This document shows positions 35,418 to 46,839 of a DNA stretch of 64,000 nucleotides, piece after piece. Numbering within the stretch: position 1 is the first letter of the stretch; every line of letters begins with the position of its first letter. Where the stretch lies: assembly GCF_030272615.1 (NCBI RefSeq), contig NC_081412.1, positions 673,639,823 through 673,703,822 of the forward strand, in the 5' to 3' direction. The position numbers and the translations under genes are program-made. The stretch comes from Cryptomeria japonica (taxonomy: Eukaryota; Streptophyta; Pinopsida; Cupressales; Cupressaceae). The notes under the pieces are model-generated. The model searched no databases. It had not been told where the DNA came from and saw only the letters and a list, made by a program, of their open reading frames with translations.

Positions 35418-35999
35418 TTCAGATGAACAAGATTTGAAGAAGGATTTTCAAAGAAATACCTCATTTCATGCATGCTGCCTTGTTTATCAGCTGAATGCCC
35501 AAGTGCACACCAATTCGATCTTCTGCAACCTTCAAATCAGCTAGATTGCAAATCACATTGCAATTTCGACAATTATCAGCCAACAAACTATTTTAGCTTA
35601 GCAAGCGTTCCAAATTTCTTTCTCTAATGTGTTAGGGTAAAAATGACAAAGTAAAAAATTGCTTTTATCCTTTTTACCTACTGCATTAAATGCTTGCCCG
35701 TTAGGGTTACAAACCCTAATTTCACCACTCAAGGAGAAAACTAGTTGATAACATATTGACAAAAAGGTTATCAAAATTTCATGCTTCAAAATTCTCTTAC
35801 CACTCATTCATCTCAAGGGGTGTGAAGGTAGATTTACCATTAAGGTCTCCTTAGCCATATTAAAAGACTTAATTTACCGGTACAGTGTTCTCTTCACTGG
35901 GTGAAGGAACAGTTTCTTCTCCAAATGAGTCATCACTTTTCTTCTTCCATATCTGATTCATTTCCTCTCTGGTTTCTTCAACATTAACTTTCTACTTTC

Positions 36000-37161
36000 C
36001 TTTCTGATCCTTAGAAGAATTGACCAGTTTGATATTTATAGATCTATAGAATTTTGCTAAGTGCCCCGGTTTGTTGTAGTGATAACAGTCCATACCAGAT
36101 GATTTCCAAGGTCCTACATTTCCTCTCCCAGTTCTTCTTCTTCAGTTCATAGCCACATGACCAAGGTTATTACAGATGGTGAAAATGACATTTGTTACCA
36201 TTTTCATCTCAAATGGACTAAATCGATTGTCGTAGGGTCTTTGTCAGTTCATGTTGACCTGGTTGTCAAAATTCCTCATCCAGTTGCAATTCAGTCTTGG
36301 ATGCATATGTGGTATAGGATTATTTGCTTCATATCTGCACTCAACATATCTATGTCCATACATTTTGCATGTGAAGCAATGACATTCAAATTTCTTGGAC
36401 ACATACCTACCAGTAGTATTGTATCTTGTATTTATGTTAGGTTTGTCTTTACAAACATTTGGAGTGTGACCAGGTGTATGGAAAACAAAACAAATAGGTT
36501 TAAAGACCTTACCGGTAGCTTCTTGATCTTAGGAGCAAATTTGTTCTTAAGAGTGTTGCTCTTAGCACCAGAGGATTCACCTTTCTTAGATGTGTGAAAA
36601 CCAAGTCCAGAGGTATCACCTTTCATCCTTTGTGATTGAATTTGTTCTTCAAGCAAGGTAGAACTCTTGTTGAACTTTTCTAGTTTCTCATTAGCTTCAG
36701 TAAGCTGTTTGGTGAGATCTTCAATATGCTTTGACAGGTTCTCTCTCAGAGATGATGCTAATTCAAGATCTAGTTGTAAGTTCTCCTTCTCTTCTCTTTC
36801 AGCATTCAAATGCTCATGCAAGGCAGAATTTTCTCACTTGATCTTGGCAATCCCTTGATCTCTTTCCTTGATAAGATCTTCAGTAGTTCTTCTAGCTTCC
36901 AGCTCCTGACTCATGCGAATAGTAAGACCTTTCTAGTTCTCTCCTTAGAATTAGTTTCTCACTGTTTAACTTTTCAAATTCCTCAGCTAAAGCATCAATA
37001 TTGGCCTCATCTAAAGAACTATTGTCAGATATCTCTAACAGTTGTTTAGTTAGCTCTCTCCTTTTAACTTGTGAGGCTTCCAGGTTGACCCTAAGGGTTT
37101 CAAGCTCATTTCTGCTAGCTTCTAGCTCTCTAGCCATCTCAAAGTAGCTCATGTCCCCCAT
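36000..37161 (-). pseudogene. CopiaB gag-like ORF: coiled coil plus four zinc knuckles
   Basis: The frame starts MGDMSYFEMARELEASRNEL just inside the primer site. Two long coiled-coil stretches follow (37161-36892; LELASSLRENLSKHIEDLTK region, 36821-36600), then a basic linker (NTLKNKFAPKIKKLPV). Knuckles follow in order: CFVFHTPGHTPNVC (about 36485-36444, second Cys changed to Phe); CFTCKMYGHRYVEC (36379-36338, complete CX2CX4HX4C); CNNLGHVAMN (about 36180-36143, degenerate); and CYHYNKPGHLAKFY (about 36092-36048, two Cys changed to Tyr). Stops and two or three frame changes break it. It would bind element RNA; no UBN2 gag core is visible. Confidence 0.7.
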
Positions 37162-37208
37162 GGTGGTTTCAAGGCTCCCTTCTAAGAGATTAGGCTTTAA
37201 AGAAGTTA

Positions 37209-37223
37209 GGATCTGATATCAAT
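37209..37223 (-). other. CopiaB primer-binding site (degenerate, initiator-Met tRNA)
   Basis: The minus strand reads ATTGATATCAGATCC directly after the 5' LTR, close to TTGGTATCAGAGCC. Confidence 0.75.
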
Positions 37224-38330
37224 TGATGGACTTGAAAAGCACAGAGAGGGGGGGGTGAATCAATGACACCAAAAATAGAACTAGTTCAAACACTTACTAG
37301 TAGATGAAATTAACAAAAATTTTAAACGCAATGCATGTAATCAAAAATGATATAACAACATTCACAATAAGTAAAACATCCACCATAACACAAGTGTTTG
37401 TACATGGAAAACCCAAATAGGTAAAAACCACGGTGAGATGGAACTCACAAGTTAACTATCTGCAGTAATAGATAACTGACCGGTTAGGGTCTACAAACTG
37501 CTCTGCTAGGAGCGAATCTTGTTAGAGATCCCAAAGCTTGAGTAGAAGCTTATACCCTATGAAAGGTAGTACCCTGTTAGGAGTAACCTCGGTGGAGGAT
37601 TTCTGAATCCAAACTAATGGATCACCCTATTAGAGGATTTGTACAAAGAAGCTTGTTAGAGCTTAGTCGGTTAGGGGATTTGAATTCTGTTGTGATTGTT
37701 AGATAACAACAGGATTGGTTTGATCTGTCTGAGTAGCACAATACTTCCTTGATCAAATCCTTTTAGACATATTCAACACTGCTCTTTTGCATACTCTACA
37801 ACTTAACTCTTTTGAATTTCGCACACAACATATCACTTTCACTCATATGAAATAATTCATTATGATGTCAATATATAGACATTATGATTTCATGTCGGCC
37901 TAAAGAAATCATAGCACAATTTCTAGTCAAATGATTATAAATCATCACAAAAATACCGCCAAAAATTATCTATTGGATAACTCATCACGATTTCTGGTAA
38001 CTCGTCATAAAATTAACGAATACTTGTTGGAACAATCAATACCAGTTAGAGTTAAATATATGAACTATTATCCTTGAATCTCCTAATGTAATCTCTGCTT
38101 GATCTTCATTTTAATGCCAGTTAATGTGTATCCATTGGTTGTCTTGTATGTATATACTAGTTTGTCACAAACTACCAGTTAGAGATAAACCTCATTGTAT
38201 AAACTCTAGCATAACGGTTGTAGAATAAACAACTTGAAGTTAGACTGGTAGACAATATAAACATATGTGTGTATGTGTTTCATCAATGACAACATATGAT
38301 GAATATATTACAATCATCATCAATCCAACA
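37224..38330 (-). repeat. CopiaB 5' LTR
   Basis: 1107 bp, TGATGGACTT...CAATCCAACA, partner of 20077-21203. The minus-strand TATA box (CTATATATTGAC) is at 37867-37878. Confidence 0.92.
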
Positions 38331-38605
38331 ATATGGTAATAGATGTGATATTGTCTTGACATTGGAAATGATTTTGGAGAGTCCATTGAGCAGTTGTTTC
38401 AAGTCATGTCATTTCTTGTACAATTGTTGGTTTTACTTTAAAAATTTTTGATGTTGAAGGGCTTAAGAGAAATAGTGTTTCAATGCTTGATGTTCGAGAT
38501 AGATTTGTGTACGTTAGCCCATGTTGATGAACACCAAAAGTTTCAAATGCAAGACCATGCATGGTCATTCCTTGTGCTCTATGTATTGTTCAAGCAAATG
38601 CTAAC
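38331..38605 (-). pseudogene. Helentron PIF1-type helicase, C-terminal motifs
   Basis: The minus frame enters at 38605 with LAFA, a stop, TIHRAQGMTMHG (helicase motif V/VI region), FGVHQHGLTYTNLSRTSSIE and TLFLLSPS, the standard end of PIF1/Helitron helicases where ssDNA-stimulated ATP hydrolysis is coupled to strand separation. A Met expected between LAFA and TIHRAQG is a TGA stop. The upstream part of the frame resumes at 55987 on the other side of the LARD-like element. The downstream part resumes at 20076 beyond CopiaB with the endonuclease. Confidence 0.88.
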
Positions 38606-39591
38606 TGTAATGCCTCGCCAAGAAACCCCAAAGGGATAAAGCTAAAACACAAGAATAGAGTACATTTTTTATTTTTTTTAAAGTTAAAATAGAATCAAAG
38701 ATACTTTGAGTTAATATTAAGTTCATATTACACAATGAAAGACTTAAATAACATCTAAAGAGTTTCCCAACATGATTACTTCATTCAACAATTAATTTGA
38801 TTAACTTAATGACATGATAATACTTTAAACAAGGATAAATTTGTTTAGTAAGTTAAAATTATAGATAACATGACAAGTTCATCCATTACAATTTAACCAT
38901 AGATTTCATTCAAACTTACAATAAAATATAACAGATGCATCTAATTTCCTTACATACTTTAATTGCATTAAAAACTAAAGAATGCTCTTCATTATACCAA
39001 CCTACATTCTTCATGATCCAAATAAGTGCATTTAATAAGAAAACTACATACATGCATTTAAGATTAACATCATCTAATCCACATTATACATTTTAACCAT
39101 AATGTCATCCATACATGCTAAATAAAAAGGAAACAAAAGAACACAAACACCACATAATACCAAATTGATATCAGAGTTCACCCCTAGTGCGCTACATTTC
39201 TAGGTCTGCTCAACTGCAAGACCCCTCTGATAAATAATAGGGTGAAGAATAAAAAAGGTTCACATCATTTACATCTTGCCATCAAGGTGTACATAAACTA
39301 ATAATACATATGACCACATCGGTCCAATAGATACATGAATGATCCCCCCAAAAAAAGAAAAAGGATCCATCTGAAACATGATAAGAAGCAATCTCAAAAG
39401 AACAACTAAAGCACCCACGAAACTAAGTCCTCAGAACCCATCATAAGAAACCCATGGTCTAACATAAATATCAAATACTCACAAGAGCATAAACAACCAG
39501 ATATGACACCACAACAGTGCTCCTAGCAAAAAAAATACAAACTACACACTAGTGAACATAAGGGACAATTCTCATCACATAACTTGGTATG

Positions 39592-40802
39592 TGCAGCATC
39601 CTAAAATTGCGACACTTGCAATTTCGACCGCATTTGGGTCTTCACGATGGCGACGCAACACTGAACCTGAATGGAGACCTCGAAACTTGTTCATGACACC
39701 AAAAACTGCATTTTTCAGCACCCTAGCCTGATCCTCCTTGCACCCCGCTATCCCTGGAGGTGGGACCATGGTGCCCAGTGCCCTGGTCCCTGGCCCTATT
39801 TTTTGGCCTGGTCTCTTTTGGGTCTCGGGTCTTTATGTTTGCAAATTGGAAAATAATCTTTCCTGGTCGGCCTAAGGTCGGAAAAATCAGTCTATCAACC
39901 CTAATTGGCAAGAATATAAACTACATTTCCTCTCTCATTTTGGGTAGATGGAAAAAGGAAGGATATATGTGTACAAGACGTGGAAACAATATTCAAACAT
40001 TCAAGCATTCAAGCATTCAAGCATTCCTTCAAGCAATTGATCATTCTAAGTCTCCATTCAAGGCTAAGTGTTGCATTCAAGACAAGGATTCAACCATTGA
40101 AGAGGAGATCACTTACATCATACAACATACAACAACATTTACACCTTCGCATGTAAGAATACAAACATTCTTACAACAAGGTATCAGTACTTGTTTACAT
40201 TACAAACATTTACATTTACAACATTCTCATTTCTTGGTTAATTCTGAAACTGGGGTTTGACCTAAGGGAAAACCCCTAATCCCTAACCCCCCAATCGTCT
40301 TCACTTTTCTGTGTGTAGGTTGCAGGTACGCAGCTATAATTGAAGATCTGGAATCCTTGTGCAGAGACGAACAGATCCCCCTTCGTTTTGCGGATTTTTC
40401 GGAGGACTGTGTGCACGCCGGGCCCCATCGTCCCGTCAACTTTCGCTCAAATTTGTAGGATAGCACCGTCTCGACATTTTATTGCTAATTCCAGGTCCGC
40501 AACTTCATCCTATATCCCTATCTCAGTTTATAAGCGAATCTTTCTCACTTTTCATGCATTCCTAGCTTAATCCTTCTATCTACATTCTTTACAAAAGAGG
40601 GTAGCCTTGCTGTCTTAACCCTTGAAACTCATTTAGAATCCAGTCTTGCATTGTGTGGGATTGGATCTTGTGGGTTTCAACCCCTCTTTTGAATGTAAAG
40701 TCTCCCCTAAGTGAAAACCATCAACCCTAGTGATCCTCCTTCCCCTCTCCTCGGAGTGGTGGGGGGAACGCTTAGGGTTCGCTCGCGATTTTCCGCTTTA
40801 CA
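39592..40802 (+). repeat. gag-protease element 5' LTR
   Basis: 1211 bp, TGCAGCATCCTAAAATT...CCGCTTTACA. The TATA box ATATAAACTA (TATAAA at 39915-39920) is conserved in the 3' copy. It carries three tandem CATTCAAG words (39998-40022), against one in the 3' LTR. Confidence 0.93.
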
Positions 40803-41677
40803 TTTTGGTGAACCCGACGTGAACATCCTTTCTGATTATTCATGGTTAGATCTGAAAATTGGATGCCTTGATTACATTTCCATGTTTGATCTTTTGCAAA
40901 TTTTAGAGGTTAATTGCATAAAAAACCCTAAATTTTCTTTTTAGTAATTGAGCTTGTGAAATGTTTAATTGTTAATGCTTGTTTCAGATCTACCCTTCTA
41001 TTGCAAATTATCAATTCATATTTGTGCTTTAATTCTAAAAATTAAGTGGTTAAGTGTCAAAACCCTAATTTTTAAAACCCTCTTGATTCAACCTTTGACC
41101 GACAATTTCACTGATCAAAACATCTCCAAATCAGCTGTAACTTTGGATTCGGCAACAAAATCATAATATCTTTCATCCCTAAAAATTTGGAAAAAAGTTG
41201 CAAGGACCGTGTGCACCCCGAGCGCCATCGTCCTCGACATTTTTTCTGAAATTTCGGGAGCTAGATCTTACTGTATTTTTCTGCTAAAATCCAAAATTTT
41301 GGCTGATTTTATCAATTACAACACTTTCAAAATTAAAGTCAAAGTTGGTCTAGTGATTGCTTGGATTAAGGCTCCTAATCATGCAAAAATTGTTGAAATT
41401 GAAATTTTGTGTCAAAATTGTGTTCTTACTGTCCTAAATCTGAAAAGTGTGTGTTGGCGTTCATTCAAAATTTCAGTGCTTTATTCAAATTCTTGCAATT
41501 TGTGACTTTTGAAATTAAGTGTTTAATTGCACCAACTTTGATTTCCGCTTTCAAAATTGAATTTTGCGTGAAATTGAGTCAACTTTTAAAATTCAAAACT
41601 TGCATTGCTTTTGGTATTCCCTCTAAAATCATAAAATTCAAAATTTTAGTTTCCCTCTCTTTTTCAAAATTCAAATT
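40803..41677 (+). other. gag-protease element primer site and leader
   Basis: TTTTGGTGAACCCGACGTG starts right after the LTR, where the tRNA primer site must lie; the tRNA is not identified and is clearly not initiator Met. The leader of about 0.9 kb is AT-rich and without a gene. Confidence 0.7.
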
Positions 41678-44600
41678 TTGCATTTTTCAACAATCTTGGT
41701 AGGGTTCAATTTTGAGATTGCAACTTTAATTTGGCCTATCTACAGATCGTATATTTTGCGTGGTATTGAACACATTGTGGATTCGAATGTGATGCCTATG
41801 AAGAGTTGTGCCGAAACTTTAGGTTATACACAACCTCCCACTCAAGTTAATCATTCTATTCCTTTGACAACTTCTAGCATACCTACCTTTACATCAAACA
41901 TAATGACTACTTCTATACAAGACATTCCACCTATGATCACTAGTCATGGGGGCAACCCTTCTTCTTCAATTAACCCTCTTCCTTCATTCAATCCAGCTTC
42001 TTCATTCATTCCTTCAATGACTGTCCCTATTACATCTCCACAAATGAACATGATGCAAGGGGGCAATTCATTTAACCATTCCATTCCTCCTTGTAGTGCT
42101 CCTCTTTTCCAATCATCTCCTATGACTAACTATCATAATGTCCCACCACCTTACTCTCAATCAATACCTTCTTTCAATAACATAATACCTCCATAACAAT
42201 CTAACACATCTAATATAAACTCTTCGACTGAAGCGACCATTAACAATCTTGCACAAACTGTCTCTTCTTTATAGCAGCAAATTGCCTCTATGAATCAATC
42301 TAAGTTTAGTGTGCCCACATTTGATGTTGCGAGCCCACTTTCTCTTGACATTGTTCGAGCTATCCCTCCTAAGCATGTTGAAATCCTGCATTTGGAGCTT
42401 TATAATGGTAAAGGTGATCCTCTAACACATGTTAAGACTTTTCAAACAATATGTACCGATTTTGCTCATGACCAAAGGTTGCTTGCAAAACTGTTTACTA
42501 GGACATTAAGAGATAAAGCCCTACAATGGTATTTCTCGTTGCCTTCTTATTCTATTACTTCTTTCGAACAACTTGCAAATGCTTTTATTCAACAATTTCA
42601 AAACAATATAAGTCCTAAGGTTACTTTGATTGATTTAATGCATTGTAAACAAGGTGTTAAAGAAAAAGTGACTGATTTCATTGGTAGATATAAGCATTTG
42701 TATGCTCAAATCTCTTTTCCAGTGCCTGACAATGATATTCAAAGAATCTTTATTTCTAATCTACAAAAAGATATTAGAGAAAAACTTCTGTTTTCTGAGT
42801 TTACTTCTTTCCAATAGTTGTGTGCAACTCTTCACAATTATCAACTGACTGTGAGTCAAATGGAACAAGCAAATCCTATGGCTCCGAGTGATAAGGGTGA
42901 TAGTAGTCAACAACCATTTGGGAAGTTTAAACCGAACAGAGAGACCATTAAATTCAATGAAAACATCATCAACAACAATGTGAATGCAGCATCAGGTGTG
43001 CCTCCTATTTCTAAGTTTTTCAAGAAAGAAAGAAAGTTTACTCCTTTGAATGAATCATTGCATAGTATTATGAATAAATTATTGGAACAAAATGTGCTTA
43101 CTCTCCCTCCTATAAAGCAAATTGATCCTACAAAGATTAATTCACCCTATTTTGATAACAAATCTTTTTGTCAATTTCATCGTCAACTTGGGCATGATAC
43201 TGAAAAATGTTTTGCTTTAAAGGGTAAAATTCAAGATTTGATTGATAATAAAACTATCTCTGTTTCAGGAGTGAATGATAAAGGCAACACATCTGTAGCT
43301 CCTCCTAACCAAAATCTTAAGATTTTTACTGATCCATTACCTTCTCATACCTCTAATGCGATTGAGACTAATGATTCCTCTTTCTCATCTGATGGTCTTG
43401 TATCTATGACTCTGAATGTGATTAACCTTGTAGAGCAGCAAGAAAACCCTAAAGAACCTTCCATCACATTTGATTCTAGTGAAACTATCAGCATACCTGA
43501 TGGTCCTTTATACATAGTTGCAAAAGTCGAGAATACACCTTGCCGTGGAGTGCTTATTGATCCTTCATGCATGGTTAATGTTATTACTGAAGAATTTCTT
43601 TTTACTTTGCAGTTGAATCAAGTGATCTATGACAAAACAGATGTGATTGTGAAATTATTTGATGCATTTTCTTCTCCTGCAATTGGTTCTATTACATTAC
43701 CTATTGAAGTCCATAACAAATCCCTTGATGTGAACTTTGCTATTATTCCTTCATCCGAACAGTTTCGTGTGAAGCTAGGCTATCCTTGGCTATCTTGCAT
43801 GAAAGCTATTGCTTCTCCTATTCATAAGTGTTTGAAATTTCCCCATAATGGTGAAGTTGTTACTACCAATCATAGTCTCTTTAAACCAGCTGAAAGAACT
43901 TCTAGTGTTCCTATTGATTATTTTTGGCCTAAACAATTCCAATCTCTTCCTCTGTGAAGTGATCATCTTTTTAAATCTTATCAAAAGTGGAAAACAGATA
44001 TGATCCTATCTCTAAGTGAACCTAGAACACCCAAACTTGATATTCCTATCGTTCTTGAGAAGGATGTTTTTCCTTTGAAAGATAAAACTAATGTCTTTCC
44101 TGAAGAAGATTCCCAACCCATTCCTATGGATGTGACTATGTCTATGTCTGATAAACTTTCTAAAAGTAGACCCATACCTCCTTGTCATGATGGACTTGGT
44201 CTCCTTCCTAAACCAAATATTCCTCCTATATACGGAGCAGTTCCTCCTCCTTCCTTTTATGGAGAGAAGAGACCTTCCTCTTCTCCTATTATCCAGCCTA
44301 AGAGACCACAACCCAAACACCCAAGTGATAAGGATGAGAACATTCCTCCTCCTCAATCTTCTCAACTTCCTACTAAGACTAGACGAAACCGTTCTGCGCG
44401 TGAACACCGACGAAAGCGTCGTCTTAGAGCTCAGGCAGCTGCTTCTCAAACTTTGCAATCTCCAAAAACACCTTCAACAAACATTATTCCATTTTCTCCA
44501 AAATCTCCTAAACATACAATGCATGATGGTCTTGATCCTGTGCGAGTTAAAGATCCTATTTTTATAAATCTTGATGATGATATAGATGAAAATGTTATTC

Positions 44601-44857
44601 ATGATGAAAATGTTACTTCTCTTGCTTCTAGTGAATATGAATTTGTTGATATTGATAACCATTTATCTAACGAATTTTATAAAGCACTTATCCTAGCTCC
44701 TAGACAAGAACAACGTGGCTTGGAACATGAACATAGCCCTTGTTTGGATCTTGTGATAGCTCCATCTGCTATGTTGGATGTTCCTCCTCTAGCATGTTTC
44801 CTGCCTTCCCGAAACATTGATCAGCAAGATCGGGGGGTAGATGACGTGCTAGACTAG
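41678..44857 (+). pseudogene. gag-protease polyprotein with basic C-terminal extension; four stops
   Basis: One reading frame runs about 3.18 kb, broken only by stops at 42194 (TAA), 42272 (TAG), 42815 (TAG) and 43955 (TGA), with no frameshift. The true start may be the Met near 41792. Order: a Ser/Pro/Asn-rich N-terminus; Ty3/gypsy gag core (HLELYNGKGDPLTHVKTFQ, DKALQWYFSLP, ANAFIQQF; 42390-42610); a CX2HX4HX4C knuckle (CQFHRQLGHDTEKC, 43169-43210); an aspartic protease (GVLIDPSCMVNVI, 43550-43588; LGYPWLSCMKAIASPIHKCLKFP); then a Pro-rich segment, a strongly basic RRNRSAREHRRKRRLRAQ (about 44384-44437) and an acidic tail. The protease lacks the usual Gly after Asp and may be inactive. The extension replaces the position of RT. 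Confidence 0.88.
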
Positions 44858-45565
44858 TTTCATTAGCATAGCAGACTCTCTCCTCCTCTCTATTGTTAGT
44901 TCTTCTATGTGTTATTCTCATTCTTCTATTTGTTGTCCTTAGTGTTGTCTACTTGAGGACGATGCAAAGCATTGAGATCTCTTTTGGTCTCTCTCATGTT
45001 GACTCAAAAGACACATGTGTTCCCTTCTTTTAGGTGACCTTCCTTGATTGGGGAATGAAGAACAATTATGCATACATACATATGATATACATGAATACTG
45101 ACGCTGAGGAAAGTGAAGTCACCTCGTGCTTTGTGTCTATTATCCTTGGGTTTATCTCACACTTGGGGGCTAAATCTTTGTGATAACGTACTCCTTTCCC
45201 TTCTCATTTCTTATGTGTATCACTACCTTAAAGCAATCACCCCCGTTGAGGCGTGTGCGATCGCTTTAACGTAGGGGGGCATACACCCCGTCTATCCCTT
45301 CAGGATACTTGAAAATTTCTTGGTGAACTTAGCTTTGCCTTGAAAATTTTTGGTATTTTTCTTGCATGACTCATAGTGAGGGAACCTTACTACTGACAGT
45401 CATGGTTCTCCCTCGTCATCTTCCCTTTTACTTTTTCAATCGAAGTTGTAAGATCCTTAGTCCACTAGGGGCTTGGCGTATCTTGCCTCCTTGACGTGAT
45501 GAAAGTCTTTCAATGTTGTTTCCTTGTACTTTACCGAAAGTATGAGCGTACGCTTATACTCCCAC
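44858..45565 (+). other. 3' untranslated region with a second polypurine-like site
   Basis: No gene. ACTTGGGGGCTAAAT at 45161-45175 duplicates the wording of the true polypurine tract 400 bp downstream. Confidence 0.6.
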
Positions 45566-45581
45566 TAAAGTGGGGGCTAAA
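45566..45581 (+). other. gag-protease element polypurine tract
   Basis: TAAAGTGGGGGCTAAA directly precedes the 3' LTR start TGTAGCATCC. Confidence 0.85.
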
Positions 45582-46839
45582 TGTAGCATCCTAAAATTAT
45601 GACACTTGCAATTTCGACCGCATTTGGGTCTTCACGATGGTGACGCAACACTGAACCTGAATGGAGACCCCGAAACTTGTTCATGACACCAAAAACTGCA
45701 TTTTTTCAGCACCCTGGCCTGATCCTCCTTGCACCCCGCTGTCCCTAGAGGTGGGACCATGGCGCCTAGTGCCCTGGTCCTTTAGGACCATGGCGCCCAG
45801 TGCCTTGGTCCCCCAGGACTATGGCACCCAGCGCCCTGGTCCCTGGCCCTATTTTTGGGCCCGGTCTCTTTTGGGTCTTGGGTCTTTATGTTTGCAAATT
45901 AGAAAATAATCTTTCCTGGTCGGCCTAAGGTCGAAAAAATCAGTCTATCAACCCTAATTGGCAAGTATATAAACTACATTTCCTCTCTCATTTTGGGTAG
46001 ATGGAAAAAGGAAGGATATATGTGTACAAGATGTGGAAACAATATTCAAACATTCAAGCATTCCTTCAAGCAATTGATCATTCTAAGTCTCCATTCAAGG
46101 CTAAGTGTTGCATTCAAGACAAGGATTCAACCATTGAAGAGGAGATCACTTACAACATACAACATACAACAACATTTACACCTTCGCATGTAAGAATACA
46201 AACATTCTTACAACAAGGTATCAGTACTTGTTTACATTACAAACATTTACATTTACATCATTCTCATTTCTTGGTTAATTCCAAAACCGGGGTTTGACCT
46301 AAGGGCAAACCCCTAATCCCTAACCCCCCAATCATCTTCTCTTTTCTATGTGTAGGTTGCAGGTACGCAACTGTAATTGAAGATCTGGAATCCTTGTGCA
46401 GAGACGAACAGATCCCCCTTCGTTTCGTGGATTTTTCGGAGGACCGTGTGCACGCCGGGCCCCATCGTCCCGTCAAATTTCGCTCAAATTTGCAAGATAG
46501 CACCGTCTCGACATTTTACTGCTAATTCCAGGTCCGCGGCTTCATCCTATATCCCTATCTTAGTTTATAAGCAAATCTTTCTCACTTTTCATGCATTCCT
46601 AGCTTAATCCTTCTATCTACATTCTTTACAAAAGAGGGTAGCCTTGCTGTCTTAACCCTTGAAACTCATTTAGAATCTAGTCTTGCATTGTGTGGGATTG
46701 GATCTTGTGGGTTTCAACCCCTCTTTTGAATGTAAAGTCTCCCCTAAGTGAAAACCGTCAACCCTAGTGATCCTCCTTCCCCTCTCCTTGGAGTGGTGGG
46801 GGGAACGCTTAGGGTTCGCTCGCAATTTTCCGCTTTATA
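45582..46839 (+). repeat. gag-protease element 3' LTR
   Basis: 1258 bp, TGTAGCATCC...CGCTTTATA. TATAAA is at 45968-45973. It contains three tandem copies of a GGACCATGGCGCCCAGTGCC-type unit (45755-45842), against one in the 5' LTR. Confidence 0.93.

Larger units (their letters stand above)
20077..38330 (-). mobile_element. CopiaB: pol-less copia-like LTR retrotransposon with nested insertions
   Basis: LTRs 20077-21203 and 37224-38330 (TGAT...CCAACA) flank a minus-strand interior. A polypurine tract adjoins the left LTR, and a degenerate initiator-Met primer site (ATTGATATCAGATCC, 37209-37223) adjoins the right LTR. ATAT occurs at both outer edges (20073-20076, 38331-38334), a possible 4-bp duplication. 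The interior has a coiled-coil/zinc-knuckle gag-like ORF (37161-36000) and a second, unrecognised ORF split into 35417-34510 and 23638-21700. No protease, integrase, reverse transcriptase or RNase H belongs to it, so it would depend on another element. A foreign stretch of about 10.9 kb (about 23650-34500, including CopiaC) interrupts the second ORF. Confidence 0.85.
39592..46839 (+). mobile_element. gypsy-type element with gag and protease only
   Basis: LTRs 39592-40802 and 45582-46839 (TG...CA, the right copy ending TA) are flanked by a perfect 5-bp duplication GTATG (39587-39591, 46840-46844). The plus-strand interior has one long frame with a Ty3/gypsy-type gag, a zinc knuckle, a degenerate aspartic protease and a basic/Pro-rich extension (41678-44857). 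There is no reverse transcriptase, RNase H or integrase, and no space for them before the polypurine tract. It therefore needs enzymes in trans. It lies inside the 3' LTR of the LARD-like element. Confidence 0.93.

Noticed and set aside
41678-44857. Suppressed-stop (readthrough) polyprotein
   Set aside because: Four different stop contexts at irregular places fit decay better than programmed readthrough.
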